Source of the DNA: a virus
IMG/VR virus record: IMGVR_UViG_3300042905_003268
Span: 39,780-103,779 of that record
Direction: 5' to 3' (one strand)
Length of the DNA stretch: 64,000 bases
Both the position numbers and the translations under genes were made by a program. How positions within the stretch are numbered: position 1 is the first letter of the stretch; each line of letters begins with the position of its first letter. This document shows, piece by piece, positions 8,640-22,000 of this stretch. The notes below the pieces were generated by a model. The model made no database searches. It was not told the DNA's origin and worked only from the letters and a program-made list of their open reading frames with translations.

Positions 8640-11600
8640 TAGAATTCGTCCTTGGTGTCAGAATTTCTCAAATCATTATTTATTTTAACTGAATTTGATT
8701 CATAACTGTACCCTAAAAATTTTGCAGTAGCATTTCCAGATATTGGAAAATCATTAAATTCTATATTTAGTATTTTAAGGCCACGGGCGACTGGGGCACC
8801 TGTCCAGATAAAGTTATCTTTATTTAGTGGATTGTTTATAGAAAATTCTATATTCCTATTATATACAATTTGATTTAATAACGTATTCTTTCCTATGTAA
8901 AAAAGATTTCCGGCCTTTTCATCATAAGAATAATCATTTTCTATATCATCAATATTATCATTATTTAGATTTCTTGGGTCTGATTTTGAAGTAAACGCAA
9001 AGTCATCCAGCCAGCCTCTTCCATATTCTAATGCCACAAAGCCAAAGGTGCTGTCCTTATCTATTTTTAATTTTACTTCGTGTCCCACATCTATTATTTT
9101 TTCTGTCTTTTTCTCTTCCTTATCTTTCCCTTTTTTAATTTTTTGGAATATGCTGGTTGGACCGACATAAACTCTCATAGAATTTCTTGATGCATTAAAA
9201 TTTACATACAATTCTATTTGTTCGTTTTCTTCGAATAGTGTTTCATCAAGTTCCATACGGCCCTTTGGAACTATATTGTTTATAGTTCCATTAACTATTT
9301 CTTGAATAAATAATTTTACCTCAGTTTTTTTATCTTTAGACTCTGTTCCAGTAAATATAAAAAGCCCATCTTTTATTTTTCCAGATTCTATATTTACACC
9401 TATTGCTGCACCTAAGTATCCACTCTTATTTGCTGGTATATTACCTAATCCATACCTCATAAATAATTTTCTTTTACTTCCCACCGTATTATTTTTATTA
9501 GGAGTAATAATAATTCCACCATTAGTTTTTTCAGAAATTAAACTTATTCTTCCATTAGATAATGAATACTTACCATCTGACTTATCCAAGGAACTTACAT
9601 TATCGTACTTAGAGTCGAACTCTTTAGCGCTCCAGTCTTTTGGAGAATTAGCATTTACCGTAATATGTCTATCTGGGATAGTGCCAAATACCCCTCTCTC
9701 TACATTCATCAAATAGCCCGTGGGCTGGTAATAAATAGTTTTTGCTCCAAACCTGTCTGTGGCGTCAGAAATTATTGAAACTAGGTCTTCTCTATTCTTA
9801 ATTATTGCTTTAAACGATTCTCCAGAATTATTAATTTCATTGTTAGATATATTTACTGGAGTGAATATATATTCTAATCCATCGTATTTAACAATTTCAC
9901 TATCTATCAGAAGATACCCATTAAAATCTATAGTTTTATTTATATACTTTAAATTATCTATATTAAATTTTATAAATTTTTGAGACTTAGATGTTATTCC
10001 TGGGGCCGATAGTTCAAAGTAGGGGAGTACCAGTCCTTCTTGTTCCGGCTCCCACACAATCTTACTAGTATTTTTTACCAAAGATCCGCTGCTGTCAGAT
10101 AAAGTTTTTTTAACTTTCTTTCCTATTTTTGGCTGAGTGTAATATGGATATGGCTTTTTATATCTAAGAGTTATCTTTGAAGGTCTTTCATTTTCATCTA
10201 TTAAGAATGATGCTAAATTGCTAGTAGAATTACTATCTGTAAAATCTTGAATATTAACTACATATTCATTTGACACATTATTTAATCTTCTATTTATATC
10301 GTATAAAGATGTAAAACGAACTGCTCCAGTTTCATCTGCAAACATTGAAATTTGATAAACCTTGAATATATCATTCAAGGAGTCTGCTGCGGAATTATCT
10401 TTACTGCTCCAGTAATGATTTATAGATTCTAGATTATTTACTAAATTGTTTTCAGAATTATCATTGCTAAAACTTTTTAATATTCTTAAATCTGATAATT
10501 CATTAGACATATAATCAGAAAAACCTATTGAATCTAAAATACTATATATCACTTCTTGTATTGTTTTCCCCTTTAGATATAGCGGTCTTGACAAGGTTGA
10601 CTGCAGTCTTTTAATAATATCGTAGCATTCTACCTTTATAGTATTGTTAGATTCTGACCATAACTCAGAGTACATTACGAATGCCGGGACGGACGATTTA
10701 GTATTTGCTGGTCCAGAACCTGATAGGCTAGTATCTATATCGAAAAATCCGCGAAGTTTTACACCTCTTACTAGCATGTCTTTAAGTGGCGATCTTGACT
10801 GCTCACTACCAGATACATATATAGATGCATAGTTGCTTATAGGAACAATATCATTAGTTTCGGATGTTTGTAAATCTGGATTAGATATTATTATTGGTAT
10901 TTTACTAAAGTTTATTGTTGCTGAATTAGAAGATAAATTTCCTAGCGGTAGTGGAATAGAGTCGTCTGCTATTTCTTTATTTATAGAAAAATCTATTAAA
11001 TAGTCTGATAAATCTAATGATAGTCTAGGTGATATTTCTATAATATCTAGATAATTTAAATCAAATGCGGAGGTGCCACCCCTAATTTCATTATTACCAG
11101 ATGAATAAGATAATGAATTTATTTCAATCGCTATTGCTTTTATACTTACATATTTATCTATGTCTCCATTAGTTGAAGAAATTTTTGGATATGAATTATA
11201 TGCCCATTGATTAGATGACCATTGCGTTCCATTATAATATATTCTTAAAATTCCACTAGCATTAAATGATGCTGTTGCATGTGTTGCTATTTCTGTCCAG
11301 GCATTATTAATAAATGCTTTTATAGAAAAATTAGATGGTTTATTTATGATAGAATTTACTTTTATCACAACGTTATTTGTTTTAAAATCTTTTTTATAAA
11401 CACACCAAAATTTCTTACTGTCAGAGGAAGATCCAGACACATAGTAACTATTTGGGTTTCCTGCGTATGGAGCAACACTTCTTTGAATTCTAGAGAATCT
11501 TCTTGTGATAGCCCATCTCATAGCCATATGAACATTAGTACATTGTTGAGGAAATGTTTCTGTTGAAGATAAATTAACATTTACTGGACCAGTTTCTAGC

Positions 11601-12547
11601 AGGAATTCTCCAGGTCTATCTGGCGAAAAGATATTTTTTACTGGCATTATATCTGAACAATAAATCTCATATGGAGATACTTTAAAAGCAAAAATTTGAT
11701 CCACAAGAAGAGCGGCAACTTGTTCAGAATTAGTAGATATATCTATTCTTAATCTTACTTTATCTATATTAGAAGATAGTTTTGACTCATCTGGATTGGC
11801 AAAGTCTACAGATATAGTTTCCCAGTCTACTGCATTAACATTTATTCTTTTTGTAACTAGTTGAGTAAGAACTTCTTGATTATTCTTCATCCCGACCACA
11901 GTTAACACAACATCAAAATTTTCAGAATAACTACCTAATGGATTTTGTGATAATTGATAGTAGTAGTCAGACTTTAACATCATGTAAAATCTAACTCCAT
12001 CAGAAGCATTTGCATTATAATCTATATAATAAGAACTTTCTCCAACGGTTACAGATGCCCCTCTTACTGTTTTATCATTAATATTCTGTATAGAAGGATT
12101 ATTTGTAGTATAAACAATTTTACTTTTATCTGTTCCGGTTATAGTAGTAAACTTTCCATTAATATCATTAATATTTGTATCTACAAATATTTCTGATCCT
12201 ATTCCTATGTTATTTTTAATAGGAGATTTTGTTTTTAATGTAACTACTCCAGATTGAATACTTATATTATTAATAGTTATTGATTGTTCATCATAATCTG
12301 AAATTAATAATTTACAGTTAGTATCGGACCCTATTGATGTAGATATTCCTCTATTTACTGATTGTGGTGCGGGGGTAGATCCTGACGAATTTATAGTTGT
12401 TATTTCACTAAATGTTGGAGGAGATGCAGTACCGTACATATATGGATTTGATATTGCATTAGCATTCCACTCTGCAAAAATTCGTGGCTTTATGTCCAAG
12501 GAGTTGGACTTTGCGATATGCTCTCTTAAAGTGCTGTCTCCAAGCAT
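8639..12547 (-). CDS. Large minor tail protein (tail hub with lectin-like domains)
   Basis: This 1302-residue protein is encoded just after the distal tail gene in the order tape measure, distal tail, hub. The N-terminus (STLREHIAKSNSLDIKPRIFAEWNA) and the segment DIIEISPRLSLDLSDYLIDFSINKEIADDSIPLPLGNLSSNSATINF (about 495-545) match the typical start of actinophage minor tail hub domains. The middle (FFDIDTSLSG..SVPAFVMYSELW...VECYDIIKRLQ) continues the hub fold. The C-terminal third (about 960-1160) resembles a concanavalin/LamG sandwich (FGFVALEYGRGWLDDFAFTS). It probably forms the tail-tip ring and binds the cell surface. Confidence 0.7.
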   Translation of the reverse strand: MLGDSTLREHIAKSNSLDIKPRIFAEWNANAISNPYMYGTASPPTFSEITTINSSGSTPAPQSVNRGISTSIGSDTNCKLLISDYDEQSITINNISIQSGVVTLKTKSPIKNNIGIGSEIFVDTNINDINGKFTTITGTDKSKIVYTTNNPSIQNINDKTVRGASVTVGESSYYIDYNANASDGVRFYMMLKSDYYYQLSQNPLGSYSENFDVVLTVVGMKNNQEVLTQLVTKRINVNAVDWETISVDFANPDESKLSSNIDKVRLRIDISTNSEQVAALLVDQIFAFKVSPYEIYCSDIMPVKNIFSPDRPGEFLLETGPVNVNLSSTETFPQQCTNVHMAMRWAITRRFSRIQRSVAPYAGNPNSYYVSGSSSDSKKFWCVYKKDFKTNNVVIKVNSIINKPSNFSIKAFINNAWTEIATHATASFNASGILRIYYNGTQWSSNQWAYNSYPKISSTNGDIDKYVSIKAIAIEINSLSYSSGNNEIRGGTSAFDLNYLDIIEISPRLSLDLSDYLIDFSINKEIADDSIPLPLGNLSSNSATINFSKIPIIISNPDLQTSETNDIVPISNYASIYVSGSEQSRSPLKDMLVRGVKLRGFFDIDTSLSGSGPANTKSSVPAFVMYSELWSESNNTIKVECYDIIKRLQSTLSRPLYLKGKTIQEVIYSILDSIGFSDYMSNELSDLRILKSFSNDNSENNLVNNLESINHYWSSKDNSAADSLNDIFKVYQISMFADETGAVRFTSLYDINRRLNNVSNEYVVNIQDFTDSNSTSNLASFLIDENERPSKITLRYKKPYPYYTQPKIGKKVKKTLSDSSGSLVKNTSKIVWEPEQEGLVLPYFELSAPGITSKSQKFIKFNIDNLKYINKTIDFNGYLLIDSEIVKYDGLEYIFTPVNISNNEINNSGESFKAIIKNREDLVSIISDATDRFGAKTIYYQPTGYLMNVERGVFGTIPDRHITVNANSPKDWSAKEFDSKYDNVSSLDKSDGKYSLSNGRISLISEKTNGGIIITPNKNNTVGSKRKLFMRYGLGNIPANKSGYLGAAIGVNIESGKIKDGLFIFTGTESKDKKTEVKLFIQEIVNGTINNIVPKGRMELDETLFEENEQIELYVNFNASRNSMRVYVGPTSIFQKIKKGKDKEEKKTEKIIDVGHEVKLKIDKDSTFGFVALEYGRGWLDDFAFTSKSDPRNLNNDNIDDIENDYSYDEKAGNLFYIGKNTLLNQIVYNRNIEFSINNPLNKDNFIWTGAPVARGLKILNIEFNDFPISGNATAKFLGYSYESNSVKINNDLRNSDTKDEF

Positions 12548-13014
12548 CAGATCTCCGTAAATTCAGCAGATACGTTCCAGTAATCAAAGTTCCGGTATCT
12601 CTTGATGACATCAAAACCGAAGTCAGTCCAATACACTTGACATGTCTCATCTACTGGGGCTTCTGCATTATTTCTTTTATATCTTAAAGTTAAAGTAAGT
12701 GGACTATAACAATATAATTCATAGTAAGCCTTCATTTTAGCAGCGTCAGCATTCCCGTCTGCCATCATTGTAGATACTGTAGGCATCATATCCCATGTAC
12801 ATGAAAAACCCTTTTTCTTAGAAATAATACTTTTTCTCATGGTTCCATCAGCCATTCTTTGAGAATTTTCTATTATTTCGTAGGAAACGCTAAGTGGCGA
12901 TCTTGAATGATCGGATAAAGTTAGTTGACCATTATTTGGTGTTGATGTAGAGAATTCAGAGGCGGCCTTACCATTGGCTTGAAGTCTAATAATTGATGGA
13001 ATTATAAATGTCAT
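12547..13014 (-). CDS. Distal tail/minor tail protein
   Basis: A 155-residue protein between the tape measure and the large hub gene, overlapping each by a few bases (ATG 13014 overlaps the tape measure stop). It contains NGKAASEFSTSTPNNGQLTLSDHSRSPLSVSYEIIENSQRMADGTMRK, a strand-rich stretch common in actinophage distal tail proteins, and a C-terminal DVIKRYRNFDYWNVSAEFTEI. Position and size fit a protein that caps the tail tube. The assignment is mainly by order. Confidence 0.6.
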   Translation of the reverse strand: MTFIIPSIIRLQANGKAASEFSTSTPNNGQLTLSDHSRSPLSVSYEIIENSQRMADGTMRKSIISKKKGFSCTWDMMPTVSTMMADGNADAAKMKAYYELYCYSPLTLTLRYKRNNAEAPVDETCQVYWTDFGFDVIKRYRNFDYWNVSAEFTEI

Positions 13015-16000
13015 ACTCTAGTTACCGCCCCAACCATTCTTTCTTTTCTTTTAAGTGATTTCATTACGGCTTCTGCTATATCATCAGGAGATGAATTAGT
13101 CCCTGCTACGTTTACATTTATATTATACTCTACATTAGAAATTGGAGAGGAATCATTATTCATTCCAAACTTCCTGGAAAGCATTCCACCATCTCCCATT
13201 CTTTGGACATATCCAGGATACTTAGAAGAGAACATTCCTCCCATGGCTGCCTCTGGAAGTATACCCTTATTTACAGCATCCATAAAGTCTTTACCATAAT
13301 GACTTACAGCACTTGCATTCATTACATATTCGCCGTTGCTTATTAGTGCAAGAATATCGTCTGACGTTGGCCCACCCTTACCGTACACCTTCCCGCCCAT
13401 CTTAAATTTAGCAGTCGGTATTCCCATCCCAGCAATTGTTTCTGGTAAATATCTCTTTATTGCAGATCCGCCAGCACGCTGTCTGGCTCTATCCATTCCA
13501 GCGCCGTCAATTCCAGTAATTTGAGTTCCTAATGCTTCACTTCTAGCATGGAACATGCTTCCATTTCCTAGCGCCATGCCAACGTGATTAATTGGATTTG
13601 ATGTATTTACCCCATTTGGATAGTAGAAGAATAACAAGTCCCCAGGAAGCATATCGTTAACTCTTGATCCAGAACCACTTGAATATTGTGATGCAGATAA
13701 TGATGGGTGACCTGGGTCTACTCCAGCATAGGAATCATAGAGCCACTTAGTGGCAGTAGCGCATCCCCACCCGTTTGCTGGTCCATCTGCCCATGCTGCC
13801 CCAGATGAATATGGTGTTCCAACAAATCTTCTCGCATAGTCAGATATACCTTCTCCTAGTACAGTAAGATTTTCTTTACCTACTCTGACTAGTCCACCTT
13901 CAGCAAATTTAAATGGGGCAAGTCCTTCTCCAGTTTTTATAGAAACTAGATCCATTCCCAATGAGTCCTGAAGATACTTAAGTAATTGTTTATTCTCTGA
14001 AGACATAGAATCAATCTTAGATAGATCAAGTTGCCAGTAAGGTCCAACTCTTCTAAATCCAGATCCACTAAGCAATCTAGTTGGAGAAAGACCAATACTT
14101 TTAGCGTATCCAACTATCGAGTCATGATTATTTACAAAATCGTCGTGCTTTATTCTTCTAGGCATAAGAACATTTTCTGGGTCAAATGCTCTGTATGGTC
14201 TATCTGGAGAAATCTTTGTGTTTACTCCATGCTCAGTAACTACTTCTGCCCAGGCTGATTCTGGAATAAATTGTGCAAATTCGTCAGCCCAGCCAGTAGT
14301 TCCAAGAATCTGTGGCAAGTCTCCTACTGATATGTCTGTTGCCCAAATTCCTCTGCCAGCCCATCTTGAGAAAGATTTAGCAACATTTGGATCTGTTGTA
14401 GAGTATCCTCTAAAAACACCATGAACATTTGATTGTTCGCTTCTAGTTAATCCTCTATATAGTCTAATTAAATCTGTGTCTGAAAGTCCATAGTTTTGTC
14501 TTGCATATACAGAGTTTACTGATCTAATAAAGTCATGATCTAATAATGCTGTAGCCTTATCTGCAGATGTGCTAGTATCTTGTGCAGATATAGATGAATT
14601 CCTAACCTTTGACATAAACTCATCAAACGTCATGTCTCCGACTGCTGGGCTTCCAGATGCTGAAAGTTCATCGTAAATAGACTTAAATCTCTTTGCCTGA
14701 TTTGTGTCTCTAAGAATGTCTAGAACGCTCAATCCATGTTGATGCATTCTTGCTCCTGGATTTCCACCCATTGATGAACTATATGGTGGAGCATTGATTA
14801 CATCTAGTTTTCTTACATTTCCATTCTCGTCAAATATCTTTCCAATAAGGTCTGCTTTTTCTGCTGGAGTAATAGAAGGCCATGCAGTTTCTACATAATC
14901 CTCAAAGTCCTGTCTAGACATGCCTAGCATGTCTTCATAGTCCTTTGCTACAATATCTCTACTTGCTCTAGTTCCTGTGGCTCCAGCCTTTACACCTACT
15001 GGAATAAAACCGCTGGCCATGCTGCTGCTTCCCTTTCCGCCACCTGGGGCAAAGTCTAGCATGGAAGCAAGTAGTTCTGATCCTGAAGTATTTAGATAGT
15101 TGTCTCCACCAATAAGCGATCCGATAGAGGTTCTATTCCAATTTATTCTGTCTAAGAATGAATCTCCAGATCTTTCTGATCTCATAAATGGAGGAACAAA
15201 TCCCCCAAGTAGAAGGTCGGTTGTTGATGCTGCAATATTTCTTAATATTTGCCATATACCACCAACCTCTTCACCAATTCCTGGAGAGTAAAATGGTTGT
15301 CTAGTCATAGACATTATTGAAGCATTTCTTAATGCTTTATTGTATAGTCCCTTCATTACACCGCTGCCACCGCTCTGTCTTGTAGCCTGTGTATTTGAAT
15401 TACTATATCCACTAGTATATGTAGGTGTTCCACCAGAATATTGTGGTTTAGGCTTGTATCCACCAAGATACTTGTTACCGCTTGCTGCTGTTTCTGCACG
15501 GTCGGCAGAAACATATCCGCCAGTATAAAACTTTCTAGCATTAATTTGATCTAATAATTCTGTGCCATACTGACTAACACTAGAAGCCTTGATTACATAT
15601 TCTCCATCAGAAAGTAGAGCAGGAATTTTATCTTCTGTTGGACCGCCTGGACCGCTTACATATCCACCAGTAGCATACTGTGGCATAGTGGAGGTAAACA
15701 TTCCATCTGGAATTCCATCAAACACCCTCTGCCATAGTGATCTTGCCCCACCATCATAAATCTTTGGATTTCCAGTAATTTGGAAGGTATAGTTAGTTAA
15801 ATTAGTTTTAAGTATGTTATTAATTTCATCTACAGTTTCCTGCATTCTTGTGGTCATAGTGTTGTAGAAATTATCTGCAGCAGTCTTTACTTCTGCATCT
15901 ATTACACCACTTATTCCATTTGTTGGATCTGTAAATAATATTTTGTATGAATCTACTGCTGACTTAAATGTATCTGTTATTGTTGTAATAACGCCAGTTG

Positions 16001-19000
16001 CGGTGTCTGGAGGGATAACTAATCCATTGATAAGTCCAGCAATCATATCTTTGCCTAATAACTTATATACTTCTGAGGGAGAATTAGTTTTTGTTTCATC
16101 TCTCATCCATATTTCAAGCCACTTTATAGCCTGTCTAGTGGCAGCCTCTGTTGCCTGAACTCCATCAGTTAAACCTTTTTCTACTCCAAGCATCAGGTCA
16201 GATCCAATATTTTCTCCAGTAAGTTTTACTCCACCCGCATTAAATGTTGGACCAGTTTGTGCAGTACTTTGACCAGCAGCGGTTCTTGCCACCTCTTCTA
16301 ATCTATCTGCAGAAAGACCTAAATCAGATATTGTTGCGCCCTCAGACAATTGTTTGTTTATTTTTCTTAGTCTATCCTGCGCCTTAAGAATAATATCATT
16401 CCACTCAACCCATCTAGCAATTTCATCATCTATTCCCTTGCCATCAAAGTCCTCGCCGTACTGATCATATAGTTTCTTTGCTTTTCTATATGCTTCATCA
16501 GTTTCATATCCAAGATCATACAAGGCTCCGGCTATAACATCTATTTTTTCTTTAGGATTAAGTTCTTTATCCAGAAGTGCCCCGAAAACATCTGGCATTA
16601 CTTCTTTTAGATCTTCTCCTGCTACGCCCATCTTCTTCAATGAATCTTCTATAAACTTATAATCATCGGTTTGAGCAAACAGTTGATTATTGTTGTCTAT
16701 CCATGAATCATATAATTCATTTAATATTTGATCTATATTTTCTGCGGGTATATTTAACTTCTCTAGTTCTTGTCTATAAGACTTTACTCTATCACTATCG
16801 AAGAAGGCTGTCCATGGCCCCATTTGTGAAGTTCTTACTCTTAGTTCCGCACCCTCTGTCCAGTTAACAACTCCACTAGTTAGAACCTCTACCCTATTAG
16901 CAGTCCATTTCTGTTGTGCTGCTGAAGGACCAGTAGATCCCCCACCACCGCCGCCACCAGAAGAAGCATCTTGAAGTTTTTGAAGTCTTTCTTTTTCTTT
17001 TTCAGCGGCAGCAATTTTCTTATCTTCTCTTTCCTGCCTTCTTCTTTCAATCTCTTCTGCTTGATATTTTTCTTTTTCTGCATTTAATTGTGCCTGTAAA
17101 AGAGCCGCTTCCGCAAAATTGCCTTCTGCTGTTGCTCTGGCTATTTGATTTTCTAAGTCTTGTCTGCGTAGTGCAAAATCCACTTGCTTTTCTTGTAATT
17201 CAAGTAGTTTTTGACGCTCCTCACGTTCCTTTTGAATACCTTCAATTATCTTATCTTGTGCTTCAATAAGTTTGTCGTAGTAGTCTGATCCAGATCCTCC
17301 AGATCCTCCTCCAGCGTCACCTGAGTAATCTATGGCTCCTAATGCTGATTGAATTGCATCTTCTGGATTCGTCGCAGCCTGGGCGGTAGGAGTTGTTCCA
17401 ACTGGACTTCCTTGTATGAAAGAGGTCCAAACATTCGCTCTAAAGTTTGCAGGATTAGTTCTTGCCATATCAGCAAGTGCTGCCCAGTCTGTATTAACAT
17501 CAGCAATAACCATTGATACAATTCTTAATGCATCTTGAAGTTGAACTCCGCCTTCCATCATCATGGAGAATGCTCTACCAGCATCTGGAGACATTTCATT
17601 AATTTGTGTTTGTATTTCACCAATTAGTTGCTTATTACTATCTAAAGCATTTGCACTAGCGCCTAGTGAAGTTAAGAATTGATCAAATGTCTGCCCCCCA
17701 GAAGCCATGGCAGCAAATATTCCTTGAGCCATCATAGATGCTTCATTGCCAACAGCCCCCATAACGTCTTCTATTTCATATAAGTCTGGAGATATGGCAA
17801 CGACTTCTTTTAATGCTGGCAAGATATCAAGTATGAATTGATTAAATTCTGGTCCATATTGCTGACCATCTACAGAAAGCCCTTTCATAGCAGCATCTAC
17901 TGCTGGGTTACTTTCTGCTTCAGGATTAGTTATTCGTTCTTGAATTAATCCTAGCAGTTCTTCTAGAGTCATTCCAAATTGTTCTGCTATGCTATTGAGA
18001 TATACTGCAGTATCTGCTAAATTAGCCTGTTCACTTTCCCCAGTTTGAGGGTTAACTGCTAGTACTTCTTTCCCGCCTCTAGATTCTTCATACAACTGCT
18101 GTGCTTTTCTTAATCTATCTGCTTCTTTTTCAGTATAATCAGCACCCCTAATTACTCTATCAGCAATATCTTGTAATTGTGCTAGATACTTTGCTCCTAT
18201 TTCTTCTGGCTTTGTGCCAAGTTTTCCTATTCGATCTAACTCAGCATTTACAATTGGAGCAAATATTTCTTTACCAGTAGCAGATAAATAACCACCTATC
18301 ATGGTCTTAATGCTCTTTATATCCATGCCACCTAGAAGTGCTTCTGAAACCATCTTACTAAACATTGGATCATTAATAAATTGCTCTGCAGATTCCATAG
18401 ATGCAATTTGATCTCTTCTTCCAGCCTCAACACTTCCTGGCTCCGCGTTTGCTACAGCATTAGCAAACTCTCTTAACTTATTAGTAGCCTCTTGCGTTCT
18501 TAGATTAAATGCATTTAATGGTAAATCTTCTAATTGTTTTAACGGCTCTACATTAAAGAATTGTTTTTCTAGTTCTGTGAGTCCAGTCTTAGACGCTTCT
18601 ATTCCAGCCTTTAGTTTTGCAAGTTCTGCTGCTGCTTCTTCAGACCTTCTGCCAAAGAATGAAATTCCTTCTACAGCGACACCTATAGCAGCACCTATAG
18701 CAAGTCCCTTGGGTCCAAACATTGCGCCCATGCCAGTCATATTTGCTATATTTATTCCAGCATTCATTGCTTGCCCAGCCCCAGTATCTTCTCCAGGACG
18801 AGGTAGGAACATCGCAGCCATACTTGCAAGGCTTATTGCTCCTCCCAACTTGCCTCCCGCAAGCATTCCTCCTTTGTTAGAAGATATTGCTGCAGTTTGC
18901 CCTTCTCTTGCTACAGTTCCTTTATTAGTAGAATCACTATTTCTTTGGGTAGAAACAATATTTTCTGTAACTTCCAGAGATTGTCTTTCTCTTAATGCTG

Positions 19001-22000
19001 CTAATTGAATTTCTTCTTCAGAAAGTTCTTGACTAGCCCTATTACTTTGCAATATGGCTGTCTTTTTTCTTTCTGATGCGGCAACTAATTCTACATCTAA
19101 CTGCATAAGTCTTTGTTGAGCCTGATATTCTGCTTGCTTTGCAGCCTTGTATTGAGGGCTATTAGGACCATATCTTAATAACGCCTGTGCGCTTTCTTTT
19201 TGTGCTTTAGCATATGCTGCCTGTGCCTCCGCTTGATTCTTTGCAGCAAGTTGGTACTGTTCTTCTGCTGCAACATTTTCTTCCGACGCCATGGCCTCAC
19301 GCTGTCTGGCTTCTGCCAATCTTAATAATGCATCTACAAGTTTTTTATTTCCTGTTGCTAATGCAGCAGACATTTCTTGACTTATTTGAGCATCATTAAA
19401 CATTCTATCTGTGTACATTTGAATGGCATGTAGTAATGGATTTCTTAACCCGCCTTCGCCCATTCCTTTAATTCCAGCAGCAGAAAGTGTTTGTGTAGGA
19501 TCAATCTCGTATGGAGTTATTATTCTCTCTTTAACTAGTTCTGCTGTACGAACTGCTCTTTCTCGTCCCGCTGGCATGGCAAGCAGTTCTTGTTCGATTT
19601 TATCGAACTCTGCCGCGATTTCTTTAACTTTTTTATCTACGGCCTGATCAGTACCATCTATAGCAGATCTTAATTCACTTAAAGATGCGATTGGATCTCT
19701 ACCAGATTCTATATCCTGTGAATATTTTTTAAACGCTGCAGCAACTTCTTGATTCCCTGCTTCTGCTTTTTCTGCAGCAACTGAAAGAATAGCAAAATAC
19801 TCTGTAGACTGAGTTGTAAGTTTTTCCCATGTAGGAAGAATTTGCGCCAATTGCTCATCTGTTAATGCTCTAATTTGTGCTAGAGAGGCTTCTAATGCTG
19901 GTCCTGTGCCATGATAACCTCTAGATAAGTCTTCTAAGGCTTGTCTTCTAATTTCTGGAGTTATTGATTCTTCTCTTAATGAAACTAAATCTTGATAGAA
20001 ATTTTTAAGATCTTTCTGAACATCAGATCCTGCCTGATCAACAAATGTACCAAGCCCTAGTACTCCTCTTCCCCCCAGCATAGACTCTGGTGTTAGGTGG
20101 GAATACGTTACTCCAGCCTCTGCCCTGCCTTTATATCTTTGTCTTCCTTGCTCCTTAGTCCATGGAATTTCAGGAGTAGTATATGGAGTTCCTGGACCCA
20201 TTCTTACAATTGCTGCGGCTTCTGCATTGGCTAGAACACCCTGTGAAACCTGATCCAATCCTCCAGATGCACTCTTTGTATGATTTAATTGATTAACAAG
20301 TTCTTGAAGTTTTTTGACCAGGGTGTCCACAGCCTGGGCCATTGTATTCATAGCAGTACCTTGATCGTAAAGGCTTTCTGAGAGCAACTCTGAGGCATCT
20401 CTTGCAGCAATAGAGTCTAATGTTAATAGATCAAAGGCTCCCCTGCCCTCTTTCTTAAATGCCATTAATGTTGATATGCCTTTAACTAGATAGCCAAAGA
20501 AGTTACCTAGTACACCAGTAATCATAATAATTGGACCAAGTACCGCCGTGAATCCTAATAATCCATTAATAATATTTTTTATTGGGTCTGGTATAGCATT
20601 AAATATTTCTAATATTTTATTTCCAACATTTAGTAATATCGTGCCAATAGTTACAAATGTCTCACCGATTGGGATGAGGCTTGCCTTTAGTGATTCGAAA
20701 GCCCTTTGGAATTTACCAGTAACTGACTCTGTTACTGCTTTTAATTCTGCGTCTGCATTTTTTGCAAGTTCCTCTATGCTCATTCCTGCTATAGCAAACA
20801 CTTGTTCTGTCTGACTTCCCGCCCTGCCGAGGTTCGCTAGAAGAGCATTGATTCTTGAAAATTGGAACTTACCAAAGATCTGTTCGATAGATCTTTGTCT
20901 ACTTAAATCATCAAGTCCTGCTAAAGCAGACTGTAGATCCATCAGGGTTCCAATAACATCTCCAGCATTTTTATCTACAATACTTTTAATGTCTATGCCA
21001 AATCCTGACAGGACTTCCGTTGTTTGTTTTGTAGGATTAATCAAGGATGCTAGAGATGACTTGATTGCGTTGGCTGCCTCAGATGCAGATACGCCACCTT
21101 CACGCATAGCAACCATCATTGCTGCGAGATCCTCAACATCTCCACCCAGACCTTGCACAACTGGTCCAGCCTTAACAATTCCAGTTACTAAATCATTAAT
21201 TGTTGCAGAGGTTTGATTTTCTACAGCATTGAGTAAGTTAATGGATTGCGTTAGACCTTCTGTATCCTTTTTGAACACACTCTGAATTGAAAGAGTAGCC
21301 TTCATAGCCTCTTGTCTATCAACTTCTCCGAGTACTGATAATCTCATTGCCTCGCTAGTAGCGGCAAGCAACTCGTTGCCCTGCACTCCAGTAGCAGCAA
21401 TATCTGCAGCAATTCCTAGAGTTTCTTCAACTGAAACTCCCATAGTGCGAGCAATTTCTTGAGATAATGCTAGAGTTTCACTTCTTATTTTAGCCAACTC
21501 GCTAGAGTTAACCATACCCTTTGTTGCATCTCCATAAACCTTAGTAAGTCTTGTTAGTTGCTTATCAGCATCCATAAACGCTTTTCCAGCGGCTGCTCCA
21601 AAGATGGTGAGTGGTACGGTTAATCCTACTGTTAACTGCCTACCAGCCCATTGTGTATTCTTGCCCCAATTAATAATTTCAGTAGATCCATTAGCAACTA
21701 CTTGTCTAAAGATTCTGTATTCTTGATTAAGAATTCTTTGCTTTTCAATTCCTTCATCAATTCCTCTAGGAACAATTACTTGAGTAGCACCATCAGCCAT
21801 TCTCATGGTTGTGGAATTCATAAGCCTTACTTGTTCTCTTGCAAGTTGTCTAATTTGACCTAACTCGCCTCTTCTATAGTCAGAGGCTGCTTTAAATAAT
21901 TGACCAAGCCTAGCGCTACCAGACTCAAGGCTCCTGCCGAATCTAGTAGTTTCTGTTGTAAGGTTTACCATGTGTCGTTCAAACATGCCGCTACTATCAA

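Noticed and set aside
18577-19008. Plus-strand ORF of 143 codons within the tape measure gene
   Set aside because: Opposite to a well-supported 3054-codon gene; Ala/Pro-rich composition is typical of antisense to a helical protein.
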